A stretch of 64,000 nt of DNA, from contig NZ_JAHXRQ010000006.1 of assembly GCF_019392335.1 (NCBI RefSeq), positions 155,602 to 219,601 of the forward strand. The letters run 5' to 3'. The DNA comes from Mameliella sp. CS4. GTDB lineage: Bacteria; Pseudomonadota; Alphaproteobacteria; Rhodobacterales; Rhodobacteraceae. The first letter of the stretch is position 1. Every line of letters starts with the position of its first letter. The notes below the pieces were generated by a model that was given only the letters and a program-made list of their open reading frames with translations, had not been told where the DNA came from and did no database searches. Positions 25,839 through 34,637 of this stretch are shown here, piece after piece. The position numbers and the translations under genes are program-made.

Positions 25839-26356
25839 ACCCCATCGGGGCCATCATCCTCACCATATGGGTTCGGCAGACCGAGATTGCCAAGTATCTC
25901 TGCCTCCAGCCGTTCCATCAGCGTGGCGTCCGCATCACGCATATGGTCATACCCCAAAAGATGTAACACGCCATGAACAACCAAGTGTGTGACATGTTGC
26001 TCCAAAGCGATACCCTGCTCGGCGGCTTCCCGCCCGCAGGTTTCCCAGGCCAGGGCAATGTCGCCCAGGTGGTGCGGCGCCTCGTCCTCGGGCTCGGGCG
26101 GCCAGGGCGTCCCTCCCGGTGTCTCGGGGGCCAGATCCTCAGACGGCCAGCTCAGCACGTTGGTGGCCGTGGGCTTGTCGCGGAAATCGCCGTTCAGCGT
26201 GGCAATTCGGGCATCGTCACAGCCCAGCACGGCGATCTCGTAGCCCGCCGGGGAGAGCCCCAGGTGCATCAGCGCCGCCACCGCACCGCGTTCCGAGATT
26301 TCCGCCAGCCCGGCGGCCTCCCAACGGTCGTCCTCGAAAATCGTATCGGTCAACAT
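25835..26356 (-). CDS. ybeY: endoribonuclease YbeY (rRNA maturation factor)
   Basis: A 173-residue UPF0054 metalloprotein. The zinc motif HLVVHGVLHLLGYDH (HxxxHxxxxxH) is intact, with LNGDFRDKPTATNVLSWP before it. It acts in 16S rRNA 3'-end maturation and ribosome quality control. It contains the short Pro/Glu-rich insert PETPGGTPWPPEPEDE common in alphaproteobacterial YbeY. It overlaps corC by 4 bp and follows phoH. Confidence 0.96.
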   Translation of the reverse strand: MLTDTIFEDDRWEAAGLAEISERGAVAALMHLGLSPAGYEIAVLGCDDARIATLNGDFRDKPTATNVLSWPSEDLAPETPGGTPWPPEPEDEAPHHLGDIALAWETCGREAAEQGIALEQHVTHLVVHGVLHLLGYDHMRDADATLMERLEAEILGNLGLPNPYGEDDGPDGV

Positions 26357-26429
26357 GTGGATTCGCGCCGGAGGCCCTGCCCCGGACCCCCGAGATAGTT
26401 TTCAAACCAAGGAAGCGGGAGCCAGGGTC

Positions 26430-27437
26430 TCAGCCCTCCGCGTCCGCCTCATAGGCCTCGATGATCGCGGCGACAAGCGGGTGACGCACCACGTCCTTGC
26501 CGGTGAAATAGTTGAACGAGATGCCGGACACATGGCTCAGCAGCCGTTCCGCGTCCGCCAGCCCCGAAGGCACGCCGCGCGGCAGGTCGATCTGCGTCCG
26601 GTCGCCGGTGATCACCATGCGCGAGCCTTCGCCCAGGCGGGTCAGGAACATCTTCATCTGCATGGTGGTCGCGTTCTGCGCCTCGTCCAGCACGACAAAG
26701 GCATTCGACAGCGTGCGCCCGCGCATGAAGGCCAGCGGCGCGATCTCGACCGATTTCTCCTCGCGCATCTTGGCAAGCTGCTTGCCCGGCAGGAAATCGT
26801 TCAGCGCATCCATCAGGGGCTGCATGTAGGGATCGACCTTTTCCTCCTGCGTGCCGGGCAGAAAGCCCAGCCGCTCGCCCGCCTCGACGGCGGGACGGCA
26901 CAGGATGATCTTGTCGACTTCGCCGGTGATCAGCATGTTCACGCCGACCGCCACCGCCAGGTAGGTCTTGCCGGTGCCCGCCGGGCCGATGCCAAAGGCC
27001 AACTCGTTGGCAAAGAGCGACTGCACATAGGCCTTTTGCGCGTCGGTGCGCGGCTCGATCAGCTTTTTGCGGGTCTTGATCTCGACCTTGCCGCCGCTGA
27101 ACATTTCCAGCTGCTCGTCCGGCTCGTCGTCCTCCATGCGAAAGGCCCGGTCGATGTCGCCACGGTCCACCTCGCGGCCCTGTTCCAGCCGCTCGTAGAG
27201 CATGCGCAGGACCTCGGCCGCCTCCGGCACGGCGTCCTCTGGGCCGTGGATCGCCAGCTGGTTGCCACGGCGCAGGATCTGCACCCCGGTGCGGGCCTCG
27301 ATGTCGGTCAGGTTGCGATCGAATTCTCCACAAAGATCGATCAGCAGTCGATTGTCTGGAAATTCAACGATGGCTTCGGTCAAGGTGCCCGCTGTCAAAC
27401 CCGTCTCCTGCACAGGGCCGTCCGAATCCGGACGCAT
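26430..27437 (-). CDS. phoH: PhoH-family ATPase
   Basis: A 335-residue YbeZ/PhoH protein. An N-terminal KH-like region precedes the ATPase core with Walker A GPAGTGKTYLAVAVG and Walker B NAFVVLDEAQN. It is an ATPase linked to RNA metabolism together with YbeY. ATG 27437 (MRPDSDGPVQETG) is chosen; the frame is open 14 codons further upstream without a better ribosome-binding site. It heads the ybeY-corC-lnt run; 73 bp separate it from ybeY. Confidence 0.94.
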   Translation of the reverse strand: MRPDSDGPVQETGLTAGTLTEAIVEFPDNRLLIDLCGEFDRNLTDIEARTGVQILRRGNQLAIHGPEDAVPEAAEVLRMLYERLEQGREVDRGDIDRAFRMEDDEPDEQLEMFSGGKVEIKTRKKLIEPRTDAQKAYVQSLFANELAFGIGPAGTGKTYLAVAVGVNMLITGEVDKIILCRPAVEAGERLGFLPGTQEEKVDPYMQPLMDALNDFLPGKQLAKMREEKSVEIAPLAFMRGRTLSNAFVVLDEAQNATTMQMKMFLTRLGEGSRMVITGDRTQIDLPRGVPSGLADAERLLSHVSGISFNYFTGKDVVRHPLVAAIIEAYEADAEG

Positions 27438-27520
27438 GTTTCTGCTAGATATGGTGCACCCGGCGGCCCGGTGGCGCAAGTCTCGGTCGCGGGCTGGGAC
27501 GGAATGTCATGCAAGTGCAA

Positions 27521-27552
27521 CAAAAACAGACCGCGCAGCAGATGCTGCGCGG
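27521..27552 (-). terminator. rho-independent terminator after the DPxGCxHW lipoprotein gene
   Basis: On the minus strand: a 10-bp perfect stem CCGCGCAGCA/TGCTGCGCGG with a 2-nt loop, then TCTGTTTTTG. It lies 36 bp after the lipoprotein stop and separates it from phoH. Confidence 0.85.
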
Positions 27553-27587
27553 CCTATTGAGACCCTGCGTGCCTGTCAGGGTCGGGA

Positions 27588-27896
27588 TTACAGCGGGTCG
27601 CCGATGACCGAGGTCGAGCCACCCTTGAAGTCGCCGGTGGCAATGGTCGGGGGCGCGATGCCCGAGCAGACCGGCTTGCCGTACTTGTCCAGACGCTGCG
27701 AGAGATAGCCCTCGACACCGTCGTCGATGATCCAGTGGTCACATCCGTTCGGATCGACCCAGATACCGGCTTTCATGCCGGTCAGGTCGTCACGGTCGAC
27801 GGATTGGCGGTCGCGGCTCTTGTCAGGGCCGACCGGGTCGCAGGCGGCCAGGCCGACGGCAGCGACAACCAGAAGGATCGGTTTCACGAAGTTCAT
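27588..27896 (-). CDS. small lipoprotein, paralogue of the OmpA-family N-terminus
   Basis: A 102-residue protein with a lipobox (VVAAVGLAAC, Cys at about 19) after a short signal. Its body contains GIWVDPNGCDHWIIDDGVEG, YLSQRLDKYGKPVC. The next gene upstream carries almost the same block in front of an OmpA domain, so the two arose by duplication. The two cysteines of the block could form a disulfide. The ATG at 27896 follows AGGA closely. Function unknown; probably outer-membrane anchored. Confidence 0.8.
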   Translation of the reverse strand: MNFVKPILLVVAAVGLAACDPVGPDKSRDRQSVDRDDLTGMKAGIWVDPNGCDHWIIDDGVEGYLSQRLDKYGKPVCSGIAPPTIATGDFKGGSTSVIGDPL

Positions 27897-27915
27897 AATC
27901 CTGGTCCCCTCTGGA

Positions 27916-28512
27916 TTACCGGAAGCAGAGAATTTCGACACGGCGGTTCTTGGCCATGCCCTGTGCGGTCTTGTTGGTGGCGACCGGCATACGTTCGCCA
28001 TAGCCGCGAACGTCGGTGATGTTTGCCCCAACCGACCGGGCCACCCTGGCCACGGCCAGCGCGCGGTTGTAGCTCAACTTGATGTTGTACTCGTCCGAGG
28101 CGCGGCTGTCGGTGTGGCCGGCAATCACGTAGCCCACCGCAGAGGCGCTGCGGAAGAACTCGGCGATGCGGGCCTGCCCGTGCTTGGAAATCCGGTAGCT
28201 GTCGGTGGCAAAGAACTGGTCAGTGTTCATGACGCCGCAGGTGTTGGCACGGCGGCAGACCGGGATGCCCTTGCGGCTGACGTGGGGGCTCATGTAGCCC
28301 TCGACGCCGTCGTCCATCACCCAGTGTTCGCAGCCGTCCGGATCGACCCAGATGCCGGGGATGTACTGTTCACCCTTGATGGTGCGGGTGTTCTGCGTGG
28401 AAATGAAAGGTGTCTTCCCTGCGTCCTCGGCGACTGCCGGCGCAGCGGCCGACAGACCAGCGAGAGCCGCAAGCGCCATCGCGCCGATGGCCTTGGTAAT
28501 GCGATACGCCAC
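27916..28512 (-). CDS. OmpA-family protein with N-terminal DPxGCxHW block
   Basis: A 198-residue exported protein. It has a signal peptide (GAMALAALAGLSAAAPAVA), the block GIWVDPDGCEHWVMDDGVEG with YMSPHV...GIPVC (residues about 52-86), and a C-terminal OmpA/MotB peptidoglycan-binding domain (about 92-198). The latter shows VIAGHTDSRASDEYN, LSYNRALAVA and NRRVEILCF. It should tether the outer membrane or a partner to peptidoglycan. It is followed after 19 bp by the lipoprotein paralogue, suggesting the two work together. No beta-barrel is present. Confidence 0.88.
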   Translation of the reverse strand: MAYRITKAIGAMALAALAGLSAAAPAVAEDAGKTPFISTQNTRTIKGEQYIPGIWVDPDGCEHWVMDDGVEGYMSPHVSRKGIPVCRRANTCGVMNTDQFFATDSYRISKHGQARIAEFFRSASAVGYVIAGHTDSRASDEYNIKLSYNRALAVARVARSVGANITDVRGYGERMPVATNKTAQGMAKNRRVEILCFR

Positions 28513-28731
28513 AGCCTGGTCCCTTGGTTATAGTTTCCCCTGATGCCTGCGCTCGGTTTGGCAGCGCGCGCAGGCAAATTTACTATAATCAACACATTAG
28601 CAAAGTTGCCTTCCCTGTGAAGAGAAAAGCTATGCACACTGTCCCAAAATCGGAAACAGTTCCCGCAACTGCCTTATTTTACTGTGGATAATCCGAACCT
28701 TTTTTTTGAAACAACGGGTTCGGAGGTCAGC
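28513..28731. other. non-coding gap with a CCGAACC/GGTTCGG inverted repeat (28693-28723)
   Basis: 219 bp between the OmpA-family gene and the miaB stop. The OmpA promoter should lie in the AT-rich part (28570-28690). The inverted repeat just after miaB (arms 28693-28699 and 28717-28723) has eight T residues inside its plus-strand loop rather than after the stem, so it is a poor intrinsic terminator. Confidence 0.4.
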
Positions 28732-30042
28732 CTAGAGCGGGCTCATCACGCCTTTGAGGGAATTGGGGCCGCTGGATTCGATTCGGATTCGGGCCATGTC
28801 GCCCGGCACGATTCCGCTGGTCTCGACGTGGACCGCGTGCAGGTATTCCGATTTCCCGACCATCTGGCCGGGCAGCCGTCCGGGTTTTTCGAACAGCACA
28901 TGCACGTCGCGGCCCACCATCGCGTCCTGCAGGCTGCGCTGCTGTTTGGTCAGCAGGGCCTGCAGCCGCTGCAGCCGGTCGTCCTTTTCCGCTTCCGGAA
29001 CCTGGGGCCGCTCCGCCGCCGGGGTGCCGGGCCGTTCGGAATACTTGAAGGAAAACGCGCTGCCGTATTCCACCGCCTCGATCAGGTCCAGCGTGGCCTG
29101 GAAATCGGCCTCGGTCTCTTCGGGGAAGCCGACGATGAAATCGCCCGACAGGTGCAGATCCGGCCGCGCCGCGCGCAGCCGTTCGATCAACCGCAGATAC
29201 TGCTCTGCGGTATGCTGGCGGTTCATCCGCTTCAGGATCTTGTCGCTGCCCGCCTGCACCGGCAGGTGCAGGTAGGGCATCAGCTTGTCGCAGGTGCCAT
29301 GCGCCTCGATCAGCGCCTCGTCCATGTCGTTGGGATGCGAGGTGGTGAACCGGATCCGCTCCAGCCCGTCGACCTCTGCCAGTGCGTGGATCAGCCCGGC
29401 AAGCCCACCGTCGTGGCCGTGATAGGCATTGACGTTCTGCCCCAGCAGCGTGATCTCGCGCACGCCGCGTTCCACCAGGTCGCGCGCCTCGGTCAGCACG
29501 CGGTCCGCCGGGCGCGACACCTCGGCGCCGCGGGTATAGGGCACAACGCAAAAGGCGCAGAACTTGTCACAGCCCTCCTGCACGGTCAGAAAGGCGGTCG
29601 GCCCGCGTTTCGCCTTGGGGCGCCCCTTGAGGTGGTCGAACTTGTCCTCCTCGGGGAAATCCGTGTCCAGCGCCTTGCCGCCGGTGCGCACCTTGGCCTC
29701 CATCTCGGGCAGGCGGTGATAGCTTTGCGGCCCCACCACCAGGTCCACCATCGGCTGACGGCGCATGATCTCCTCGCCCTCGGCCTGGGCCACGCAGCCC
29801 GCCACGCCGATCTTGAGGTCCGGGCGCGCGGCCTTCAGCCCCTTGTAGCGGCCCAGCTCGGAATAGACCTTCTCCGCCGCTTTCTCGCGGATGTGGCAGG
29901 TGTTCAGCAGGATCATGTCCGCGTCTTCGGGGCGCTCGGTGGTCTCATAGCCTTCGCCGCCCATCGCCTCGGCCATGCGCTCGCTGTCATAGACATTCAT
30001 CTGGCAGCCGTAGGTCTTGATATAAAGCTTCTTCGGGGCCAT
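28732..30042 (-). CDS. miaB: tRNA-2-methylthio-N6-isopentenyladenosine synthase
   Basis: A 436-residue radical-SAM methylthiotransferase. The N-terminal UPF0004 domain has [19 protein letters not shown] and [10 protein letters not shown] (three cysteines for the auxiliary cluster). The radical-SAM motif is [17 protein letters not shown] (CxxxCxxC), and a C-terminal TRAM domain follows. It adds the 2-methylthio group to i6A37 of tRNAs. ATG 30042 has AGGAG upstream; the frame opens 21 codons earlier. In many alphaproteobacteria miaB directly precedes phoH; here two envelope genes lie between them. Confidence 0.96.
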   Translation of the reverse strand: MAPKKLYIKTYGCQMNVYDSERMAEAMGGEGYETTERPEDADMILLNTCHIREKAAEKVYSELGRYKGLKAARPDLKIGVAGCVAQAEGEEIMRRQPMVDLVVGPQSYHRLPEMEAKVRTGGKALDTDFPEEDKFDHLKGRPKAKRGPTAFLTVQEGCDKFCAFCVVPYTRGAEVSRPADRVLTEARDLVERGVREITLLGQNVNAYHGHDGGLAGLIHALAEVDGLERIRFTTSHPNDMDEALIEAHGTCDKLMPYLHLPVQAGSDKILKRMNRQHTAEQYLRLIERLRAARPDLHLSGDFIVGFPEETEADFQATLDLIEAVEYGSAFSFKYSERPGTPAAERPQVPEAEKDDRLQRLQALLTKQQRSLQDAMVGRDVHVLFEKPGRLPGQMVGKSEYLHAVHVETSGIVPGDMARIRIESSGPNSLKGVMSPL

Positions 30043-30155
30043 CGCGCGCGCTCCTGCTCTCGGGTTCGAGGGCTGCGGATACCGCAGAATCCCCCCATCT
30101 TGCAATGCACCAGATTTTCACCGAGTCTGCCGCAAAAGCGCCCCAGAGGCCGAAC

Positions 30156-31025
30156 ATGTTTCACGAAGACCTAGATCACTTCCTGTCCCGGGGCGCCGAG
30201 GCGCTGCAGCGCGGCCCCGTCGCGCTGATCTTTGCCGAGGACGGGATCGAACTGGACACCACCCTGCGCCATCACCGCCATTGCGGCTTTCGCAGCGTGA
30301 TCCTCTTTGGCGGTGCGGACCTTGCCGTGCCGGAGGACCTGCAAGACAGGATCCATCACGTCGCCCATGACATGCGCGCCGACGGCGCGCTGCAACAGGC
30401 GGTCAACCGCGTCATCCCCAGGGCCGCCGGTCAATGGCTCTACTACTGCTACAACGCCGAGTACCTGTTCTTTCCCTTCTCGGAGAACCGGACAATCGGA
30501 GAGATGCTGGCCTTCCACACAGAGGAACGGCGCGACGCCATGCTGACCTATGTGGTCGATCTCTACGCGGGCGACCTCAACCGCCACCCGGACGCCGTGT
30601 CGCTGGATGACGCCTGGATGGACAGGTCGGGCTACTACGCCCTGGCCCGGCCCGATCCCGGGCACCACAACCACCCCAAGGAACGGCAGCTCAACTTTTT
30701 CGGGGGGCTGCGCTGGCGGTTCGAGGAACACGTGCCCGAAACCCGGCGCAAGATCGACCGGATCGCCATCTTTCGCGCGAAACAGGGGCTGACCCTGCGC
30801 GAGGATCACACGTTCTCGGACGAGGAATACAACACCTACGCCTGCCCCTGGCACAACAACCTGACCGCCGCCATCGTCAGTTTCCGCACCGCCAAGGCGC
30901 TGAAACGCAACCCCGGCTCCACCTTCGACATCCGCACCTTCCGCTGGCACAACTCGACACCGTTCGAATGGCACTCGCGGCAATTGCTGGATCTCGGCCT
31001 GATGGAACCGGGGCAATGGTTCTGA
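30156..31025 (+). CDS. glycosyltransferase family 2-like protein, function unknown
   Basis: A 289-residue protein. The N-terminal ~100 residues alternate strands and helices like a GT-A fold (VALIFAEDGIELDTTL, GFRSVILFGG), but I see no clear DxD motif apart from FAEDG. The middle (GQWLYYCYNAEYLFFPFSEN) and the end are rich in conserved aromatic and His residues (HNHPKERQLNFFGGLRW, YNTYACPWHNNLTAA). I recall close relatives as uncharacterised Roseobacter proteins annotated 'glycosyltransferase family 2'. ATG 30156 fits their N-terminus (MFHEDLDHFLSRGAEAL). Divergent from miaB. Confidence 0.7.
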   Translation: MFHEDLDHFLSRGAEALQRGPVALIFAEDGIELDTTLRHHRHCGFRSVILFGGADLAVPEDLQDRIHHVAHDMRADGALQQAVNRVIPRAAGQWLYYCYNAEYLFFPFSENRTIGEMLAFHTEERRDAMLTYVVDLYAGDLNRHPDAVSLDDAWMDRSGYYALARPDPGHHNHPKERQLNFFGGLRWRFEEHVPETRRKIDRIAIFRAKQGLTLREDHTFSDEEYNTYACPWHNNLTAAIVSFRTAKALKRNPGSTFDIRTFRWHNSTPFEWHSRQLLDLGLMEPGQWF

Positions 31026-31041
31026 CGGCCTGCCCGGGGGC

Positions 31042-31063
31042 GTAGGGCGGGGGTCTCCCCGCC
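31042..31063. repeat. REP-like palindrome, GTAGGGYGGG family, copy 1
   Basis: GTAGGGCGGGGGTCTCCCCGCC: a GGCGGGG-type stem with a TCT loop. It is nearly identical to 36531-36552 and related to 36236-36258 (GTAGGGTGGGTTTCTGACCC ACC). It lies between convergent genes. Confidence 0.7.
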
Positions 31064-31076
31064 ATCGGCACGCGGA

Positions 31077-31751
31077 TCAGCCGAAATCCTCGGTCACGAT
31101 CTGCTTCTCCGGCACACCCAGTTTCTGCAGTTCACCCGGCATCGCCTCGACCATCGGATCGGGGCCACAGACGTAGCAGATGTCCTTGTCGGGATCGACA
31201 AAACCCTTCAGCATCTCGGCGTCGATCAGGCCGCGCGCCAGTGGGCTGCCCTTTTCCTCTGTCACGGTCCAGTGACAGCGCAGCCCCGGCATGGCCTCGA
31301 AGGTGTTGCGCATCACGATATCCCCCTCGCACTGATTGGAGAATATCAGCGTGTTGCCCTCCAGCGTGCCCTTGTCGGCCAGTTTCTTGCGCAGGATAGA
31401 GATAAAGGGCGTCACGCCCGCGCCACCGGCAATAAAGACGCCGTCACCCTTGTCCTCGATCGCGCCCCAGGGGTCCCCGATCAGAACCTTTTCGCCGGGT
31501 TGCAGGTCAGCGATCTGCTCGGTCACGCCGTCATGCTCGGGGTAGGACTTGATGACGAATTCCAACCGCTCTTCGTCGGGCAGGCTGGTAAAGGTGAAAG
31601 GGCGCTGCTCCTCGCGCCAGCCATCACGGTCCAGCGCAAAATCCGTGGCCTGCCCCGGGGCATAGTCATAGCCCGCGGGCTTTTCAAAGGTCAGGCGACG
31701 CACGTCATGGGTCAGCCGGTCAACGCTTTGCAGTTCGATCTGATGTGTCAT
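31077..31751 (-). CDS. FAD-binding flavodoxin/ferredoxin reductase-like protein
   Basis: A 224-residue FNR-superfamily flavoprotein without a [2Fe-2S] domain. The FAD-binding strand motif is RPFTFTSLP (RxYS/T-type), followed by VFIAGGAGVTPFISILRK (pyrophosphate-binding GGxGxTP) and ICYVCGPDPMVEAM (CGP NAD(P)-binding loop). It probably moves electrons between NAD(P)H and a small redox carrier. ATG 31751 has GGAGGA 4 bp upstream. No obvious partner is adjacent. Confidence 0.87.
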   Translation of the reverse strand: MTHQIELQSVDRLTHDVRRLTFEKPAGYDYAPGQATDFALDRDGWREEQRPFTFTSLPDEERLEFVIKSYPEHDGVTEQIADLQPGEKVLIGDPWGAIEDKGDGVFIAGGAGVTPFISILRKKLADKGTLEGNTLIFSNQCEGDIVMRNTFEAMPGLRCHWTVTEEKGSPLARGLIDAEMLKGFVDPDKDICYVCGPDPMVEAMPGELQKLGVPEKQIVTEDFG

Positions 31752-31807
31752 GGAATCCTCCAATCTCTTGGAGGCTCAACGCATGATCCGGCCCGGGGTT
31801 CCGGCGA

Positions 31808-32143
31808 CTACAGGGCGTCACCGTAGGTACAGATCGCGCCATGCCCGTCTGTCGCGCGCACCAAACGGTCATTTCGATAGACCGCGTGGACATAACGCGT
31901 ACCGCCATCATAGGCGTAGCTGATACAGGCCTCGTCCCAGTTCGCCGGGTTGCGCTCGTATCCCGCATCGAGGCCAAAGACACCCTCGGCCTGCGCCGGG
32001 GACATGCCACTGGACAGCTTGCGCGCCTCCGGGCCCTGCCCGCCGCCCGTTCTGCCGCCTGCGCCGCCGCCGACGGCCGTCGCGCCTTCCATGCAGCCGC
32101 TCAATGCCGCCGCCACCCCAAGGATCAATGCCACCCGACGCAT
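31808..32143 (-). CDS. small lipoprotein with SmpA/OmlA-like (BamE-type) fold
   Basis: A 111-residue protein with a lipobox (LGVAAALSGC, Cys about 17), a Gly-rich linker (VGGGAGGRTGGGQG) and a ~70-residue domain. The domain reads LSSGMSPAQAEGVFG, ...CISYAYDGGTRYVHAVYRND, the pattern of SmpA/OmlA domains (l..GMt..qV..lfG..). It should be anchored in the outer membrane. It starts 12 bp upstream of fabI's stop on the same strand order (fabI lies upstream). Role unknown. Confidence 0.75.
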   Translation of the reverse strand: MRRVALILGVAAALSGCMEGATAVGGGAGGRTGGGQGPEARKLSSGMSPAQAEGVFGLDAGYERNPANWDEACISYAYDGGTRYVHAVYRNDRLVRATDGHGAICTYGDAL

Positions 32144-32154
32144 CGCTGCCTCCG

Positions 32155-32943
32155 TTACAGGTTCTCCAGTTGAGGCATCCCGATGGTGTGATAGCCGCCG
32201 TCCACCATGATGACCTCACCCGTGGTATAGGCACCCGCGTCCGAGATCAGCCAGACCGCCGTGCCGCCCACCGCCTCCAGCGTCGCGTTCGACCGCAGCG
32301 GCGCATTCATACCGGTGTGCTTGTAGGTGCGCCGCGCGCCCCCGATGGCCGCGCCGGCCAGCGTCTTCATCGGCCCCGGCGAGAGCGCGTTCACGCGGAT
32401 GCCCTCGGGGCCCAGGTCATTGGCCAGGTAGCGCGTGGTCGATTCCAACGCCGCCTTGGCCACCCCCATGACGTTGTAATTCGGCACGACCCGCTGGCTG
32501 CCCAGGTAGGTCAGCGTCAGCATCGTCCCGCCCTCGGTCATCAGCGGATGCACCCGCCGCGCCACCTCGATGAAGGAATAGACCGAGATATCCATCGAGT
32601 TCTTGAAGTTGTCCCGCGAGGTGTTCAGGAACCGCCCCGCCAGTTCGGCCTTGTCCGAATAGGCAATCGCGTGCACCAGGAAATCCACCCGGTCCCACCG
32701 CTCTGCAAGCGCCGCAAAGGCCGCGTCCAGCGAGGCATCGTCGGTCACGTCCACGTCGACCATGAAGTCCGACCCGACGCTTTTCGCCAGCGGCTCCAGC
32801 CGCTTGCCGAAGGCCTCGCCCTGGTAGGTAAAGGCCAGCTCCGCCCCCGCCTCGTGGCACGCCTTGGCAATTCCCCAGGCAATCGAACGATCGTTCGCAA
32901 CGCCCATGACAAGCCCGCGCTTGCCTTCGAGATTAATGGTCAT
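32155..32943 (-). CDS. fabI: enoyl-[acyl-carrier-protein] reductase (NADH)
   Basis: A 262-residue SDR-type enoyl-ACP reductase. The NADH site is MGVANDRSIAWGIA and the catalytic Y-x6-K lies in PNYNVMGVAKAALES, with SPGPMKTLAGAAI following. This is the final reduction of fatty-acid elongation. It follows fabB by 19 bp in the same direction, forming the fabB-fabI half of the unsaturated fatty-acid cluster. Confidence 0.96.
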   Translation of the reverse strand: MTINLEGKRGLVMGVANDRSIAWGIAKACHEAGAELAFTYQGEAFGKRLEPLAKSVGSDFMVDVDVTDDASLDAAFAALAERWDRVDFLVHAIAYSDKAELAGRFLNTSRDNFKNSMDISVYSFIEVARRVHPLMTEGGTMLTLTYLGSQRVVPNYNVMGVAKAALESTTRYLANDLGPEGIRVNALSPGPMKTLAGAAIGGARRTYKHTGMNAPLRSNATLEAVGGTAVWLISDAGAYTTGEVIMVDGGYHTIGMPQLENL

Positions 32944-32962
32944 CCCACTCTATCCGCGCAAA

Positions 32963-34192
32963 TCAGTCATTGAACCGCGACAGCACCATCGACCCGTTGG
33001 TGCCGCCAAAACCAAAGGAATTCGTCATCACCGAGTCGAGCCCCGCGTTCTCGACCAGCGTGGTCGCGATCTCTGCCGGTTTCAGCGCCGGGTCCAGCGT
33101 CTCGACGTTGATCGACGGGATGATGAAATCATGTTGCAGCGCCAAGAGGCAATAGATCGCCTCCTGCGCGCCGGTCGCGCCCTGGCTGTGCCCGGTCATC
33201 GACTTGGTCGAACTCACCGGCGGGGTTGTCCCCTCGCCAAAGACGCGCCGCACCGCCTCGATCTCGCCCACGTCGCCCACGGGGGTCGAGGTGCCATGCG
33301 CATTGATATAGCTGACCTTGCGGCCCTCCGGCAGGGTGTCCAGCGCGATCCGCATCGCCCGCTCGCCGCCTTCGCCGCTGGGCGCCACCATGTCCGCCCC
33401 GTCCGAGGTCGCGCCGTAGCCCGTCACCTCGGCATAGATCTTGGCGCCCCGGGCGCGCGCGTGCTCCAGCTCCTCCAGCACGAGGATGCCGCCGCCGCCG
33501 CTGATCACAAACCCGTCGCGGTCCTTGTCGAAAGCCCGGCTCGCCTTGTCCGGCGTGTCGTTGAATTTCGACGACATCGCGCCCATCGCGTCGAACAGAC
33601 AGGACAGCGTCCAGTCCAGCTCCTCGCCCCCGCCGGCGAACATCACGTCCTGCTTGCCCAGCATGATCTGCTCCGCCGCGTTGCCGATGCAATGCAGGCT
33701 TGTCGAACAGGCCGAGGTGATCGAATAGTTGATCCCCTTGATCTTGTAGGCGGTCGAGAGGTTGGCACTCACGGTCGAGCACATGCATTTCGGCACCGCA
33801 AAAGGCCCGACCCGCTTGGTCGCGCCGGTTTTCAGCACCGTCTCATGCGCCGTCAGCATGGCGCTGGTCGAGGGCCCGCCCGAGCCCGCCACGAGGCCGG
33901 TGCGCGGGTTCACGATATCGCTTTCTTCAAGGCCCGCATCCGCGATCGCCTGTCCCATGGCGATATGGGCATAGGCCGCCCCCGGCCCCATAAAGCGCAG
34001 GGTCCGCTTGTCGATATGCGCGGCCGGGTCCAGGTCGATGGCCCCGGCGATCTGGCTGCGGAACCCGTGTTCCTTCATCTGCTCGTTGGCAGTGATCCCC
34101 GAACGGCCCGCCTTGAGCGAGGCCAGGACCTCCTGGGCATTGTTGCCGATGCTCGAGACGATCCCGAGCCCGGTGACGACGACGCGGCGCAT
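32963..34192 (-). CDS. fabB: beta-ketoacyl-ACP synthase I
   Basis: A 409-residue KAS I. The active-site Cys is in [16 protein letters not shown], and the two His are in [12 protein letters not shown] and [13 protein letters not shown]. It elongates the cis-3-decenoyl-ACP made by FabA and is needed for unsaturated fatty acids. Shine-Dalgarno GGAGGAGG precedes the ATG at 34192. The usual upstream neighbour fabA is 2.6 kb away because an AT-rich insert carrying an AvcD-like gene lies between them. Confidence 0.96.
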   Translation of the reverse strand: MRRVVVTGLGIVSSIGNNAQEVLASLKAGRSGITANEQMKEHGFRSQIAGAIDLDPAAHIDKRTLRFMGPGAAYAHIAMGQAIADAGLEESDIVNPRTGLVAGSGGPSTSAMLTAHETVLKTGATKRVGPFAVPKCMCSTVSANLSTAYKIKGINYSITSACSTSLHCIGNAAEQIMLGKQDVMFAGGGEELDWTLSCLFDAMGAMSSKFNDTPDKASRAFDKDRDGFVISGGGGILVLEELEHARARGAKIYAEVTGYGATSDGADMVAPSGEGGERAMRIALDTLPEGRKVSYINAHGTSTPVGDVGEIEAVRRVFGEGTTPPVSSTKSMTGHSQGATGAQEAIYCLLALQHDFIIPSINVETLDPALKPAEIATTLVENAGLDSVMTNSFGFGGTNGSMVLSRFND

Positions 34193-34413
34193 GGAGCCTC
34201 CTCCTGATGTGTCAGGGTCTTAGTAGGCGAGGTGGGGGGGGAGGCGCAAGGAGGGGATCACGAGTCGGCAGCCACAATACCCGTCGGGTCAACGGTAAAT
34301 ATGGCCATTGTTGCGATGAGTTTTTCGAGCAACGTTAGCAAGCAAAAAATGACACCATGCTGCTTGCACGGGACCGCACACGAGCAACCTACAAGAAGTG
34401 AAGCGATAACGTG
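34193..34413. other. left junction of the fabB-fabA insert; non-coding, with an inverted repeat
   Basis: Composition changes near 34255: GC-rich native DNA to the left, AT-richer DNA to the right. An inverted repeat GCAAGCA/TGCTTGC (34338-34367) lies downstream of the divergent small gene, with its A6/T6 run inside the loop. No convincing ORF is present. Since AvcD systems include a small RNA antitoxin (AvcI), this tract is one place to look for such an RNA. Confidence 0.4.
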
Positions 34414-34575
34414 TCAGTTCGAACGGCGTTCTTGTTGCTGACGCCGTAGAGCCTCCAAGTACTTGACGCGTTCAAGATCTCGTTTCTTCGAATCACTCAG
34501 ATCACTGTACTGAGATGCCGTTTTTTTGAACGATTTCGAGAAGTTAACTGGTTTTCTTTGCTGCGTTGCCTGCAT
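34414..34575 (-). CDS. 53-residue basic protein, divergent from the AvcD-like deaminase
   Basis: A short ORF supported by a near-perfect ribosome-binding site (GGAGGT, 7 bp from the ATG at 34575). The product begins MQATQQRKPVNFSKSFKKTA and ends YLEALRRQQQERRSN. It is strongly basic, probably alpha-helical in its second half, and lacks a signal or membrane segment. It shares a 62-bp divergent promoter region with the deaminase gene and has the same AT-rich composition, so it is part of the insert. No family recognised; possible roles are regulator, antitoxin or accessory factor, all inference. Confidence 0.6.
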   Translation of the reverse strand: MQATQQRKPVNFSKSFKKTASQYSDLSDSKKRDLERVKYLEALRRQQQERRSN

Positions 34576-34602
34576 GATTTGTACCTCCGCATACAAGGAA
34601 GT

Positions 34603-34631
34603 TTGACCATACCTTCAAGTTGATTGATACA
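34603..34631 (+). promoter_or_regulatory. promoter of the AvcD-like deaminase gene
   Basis: TTGACC (34603-34608), 17-bp spacer, GATACA (34626-34631). The expected transcription start is at about 34638, on top of the GTG start codon, so the mRNA may be leaderless. Alternatively translation may begin at TTG 34659, which has GGAG upstream. On the other strand TTGAAG and TGTATG could serve the small divergent gene. Confidence 0.5.
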
Positions 34632-34637
34632 TAGAAA

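Noticed and set aside
34232..34441. 69-codon plus-strand ORF at the left island junction
   Set aside because: No ribosome-binding site, overlaps the 3' end of the better-supported small gene, and spans the composition change.
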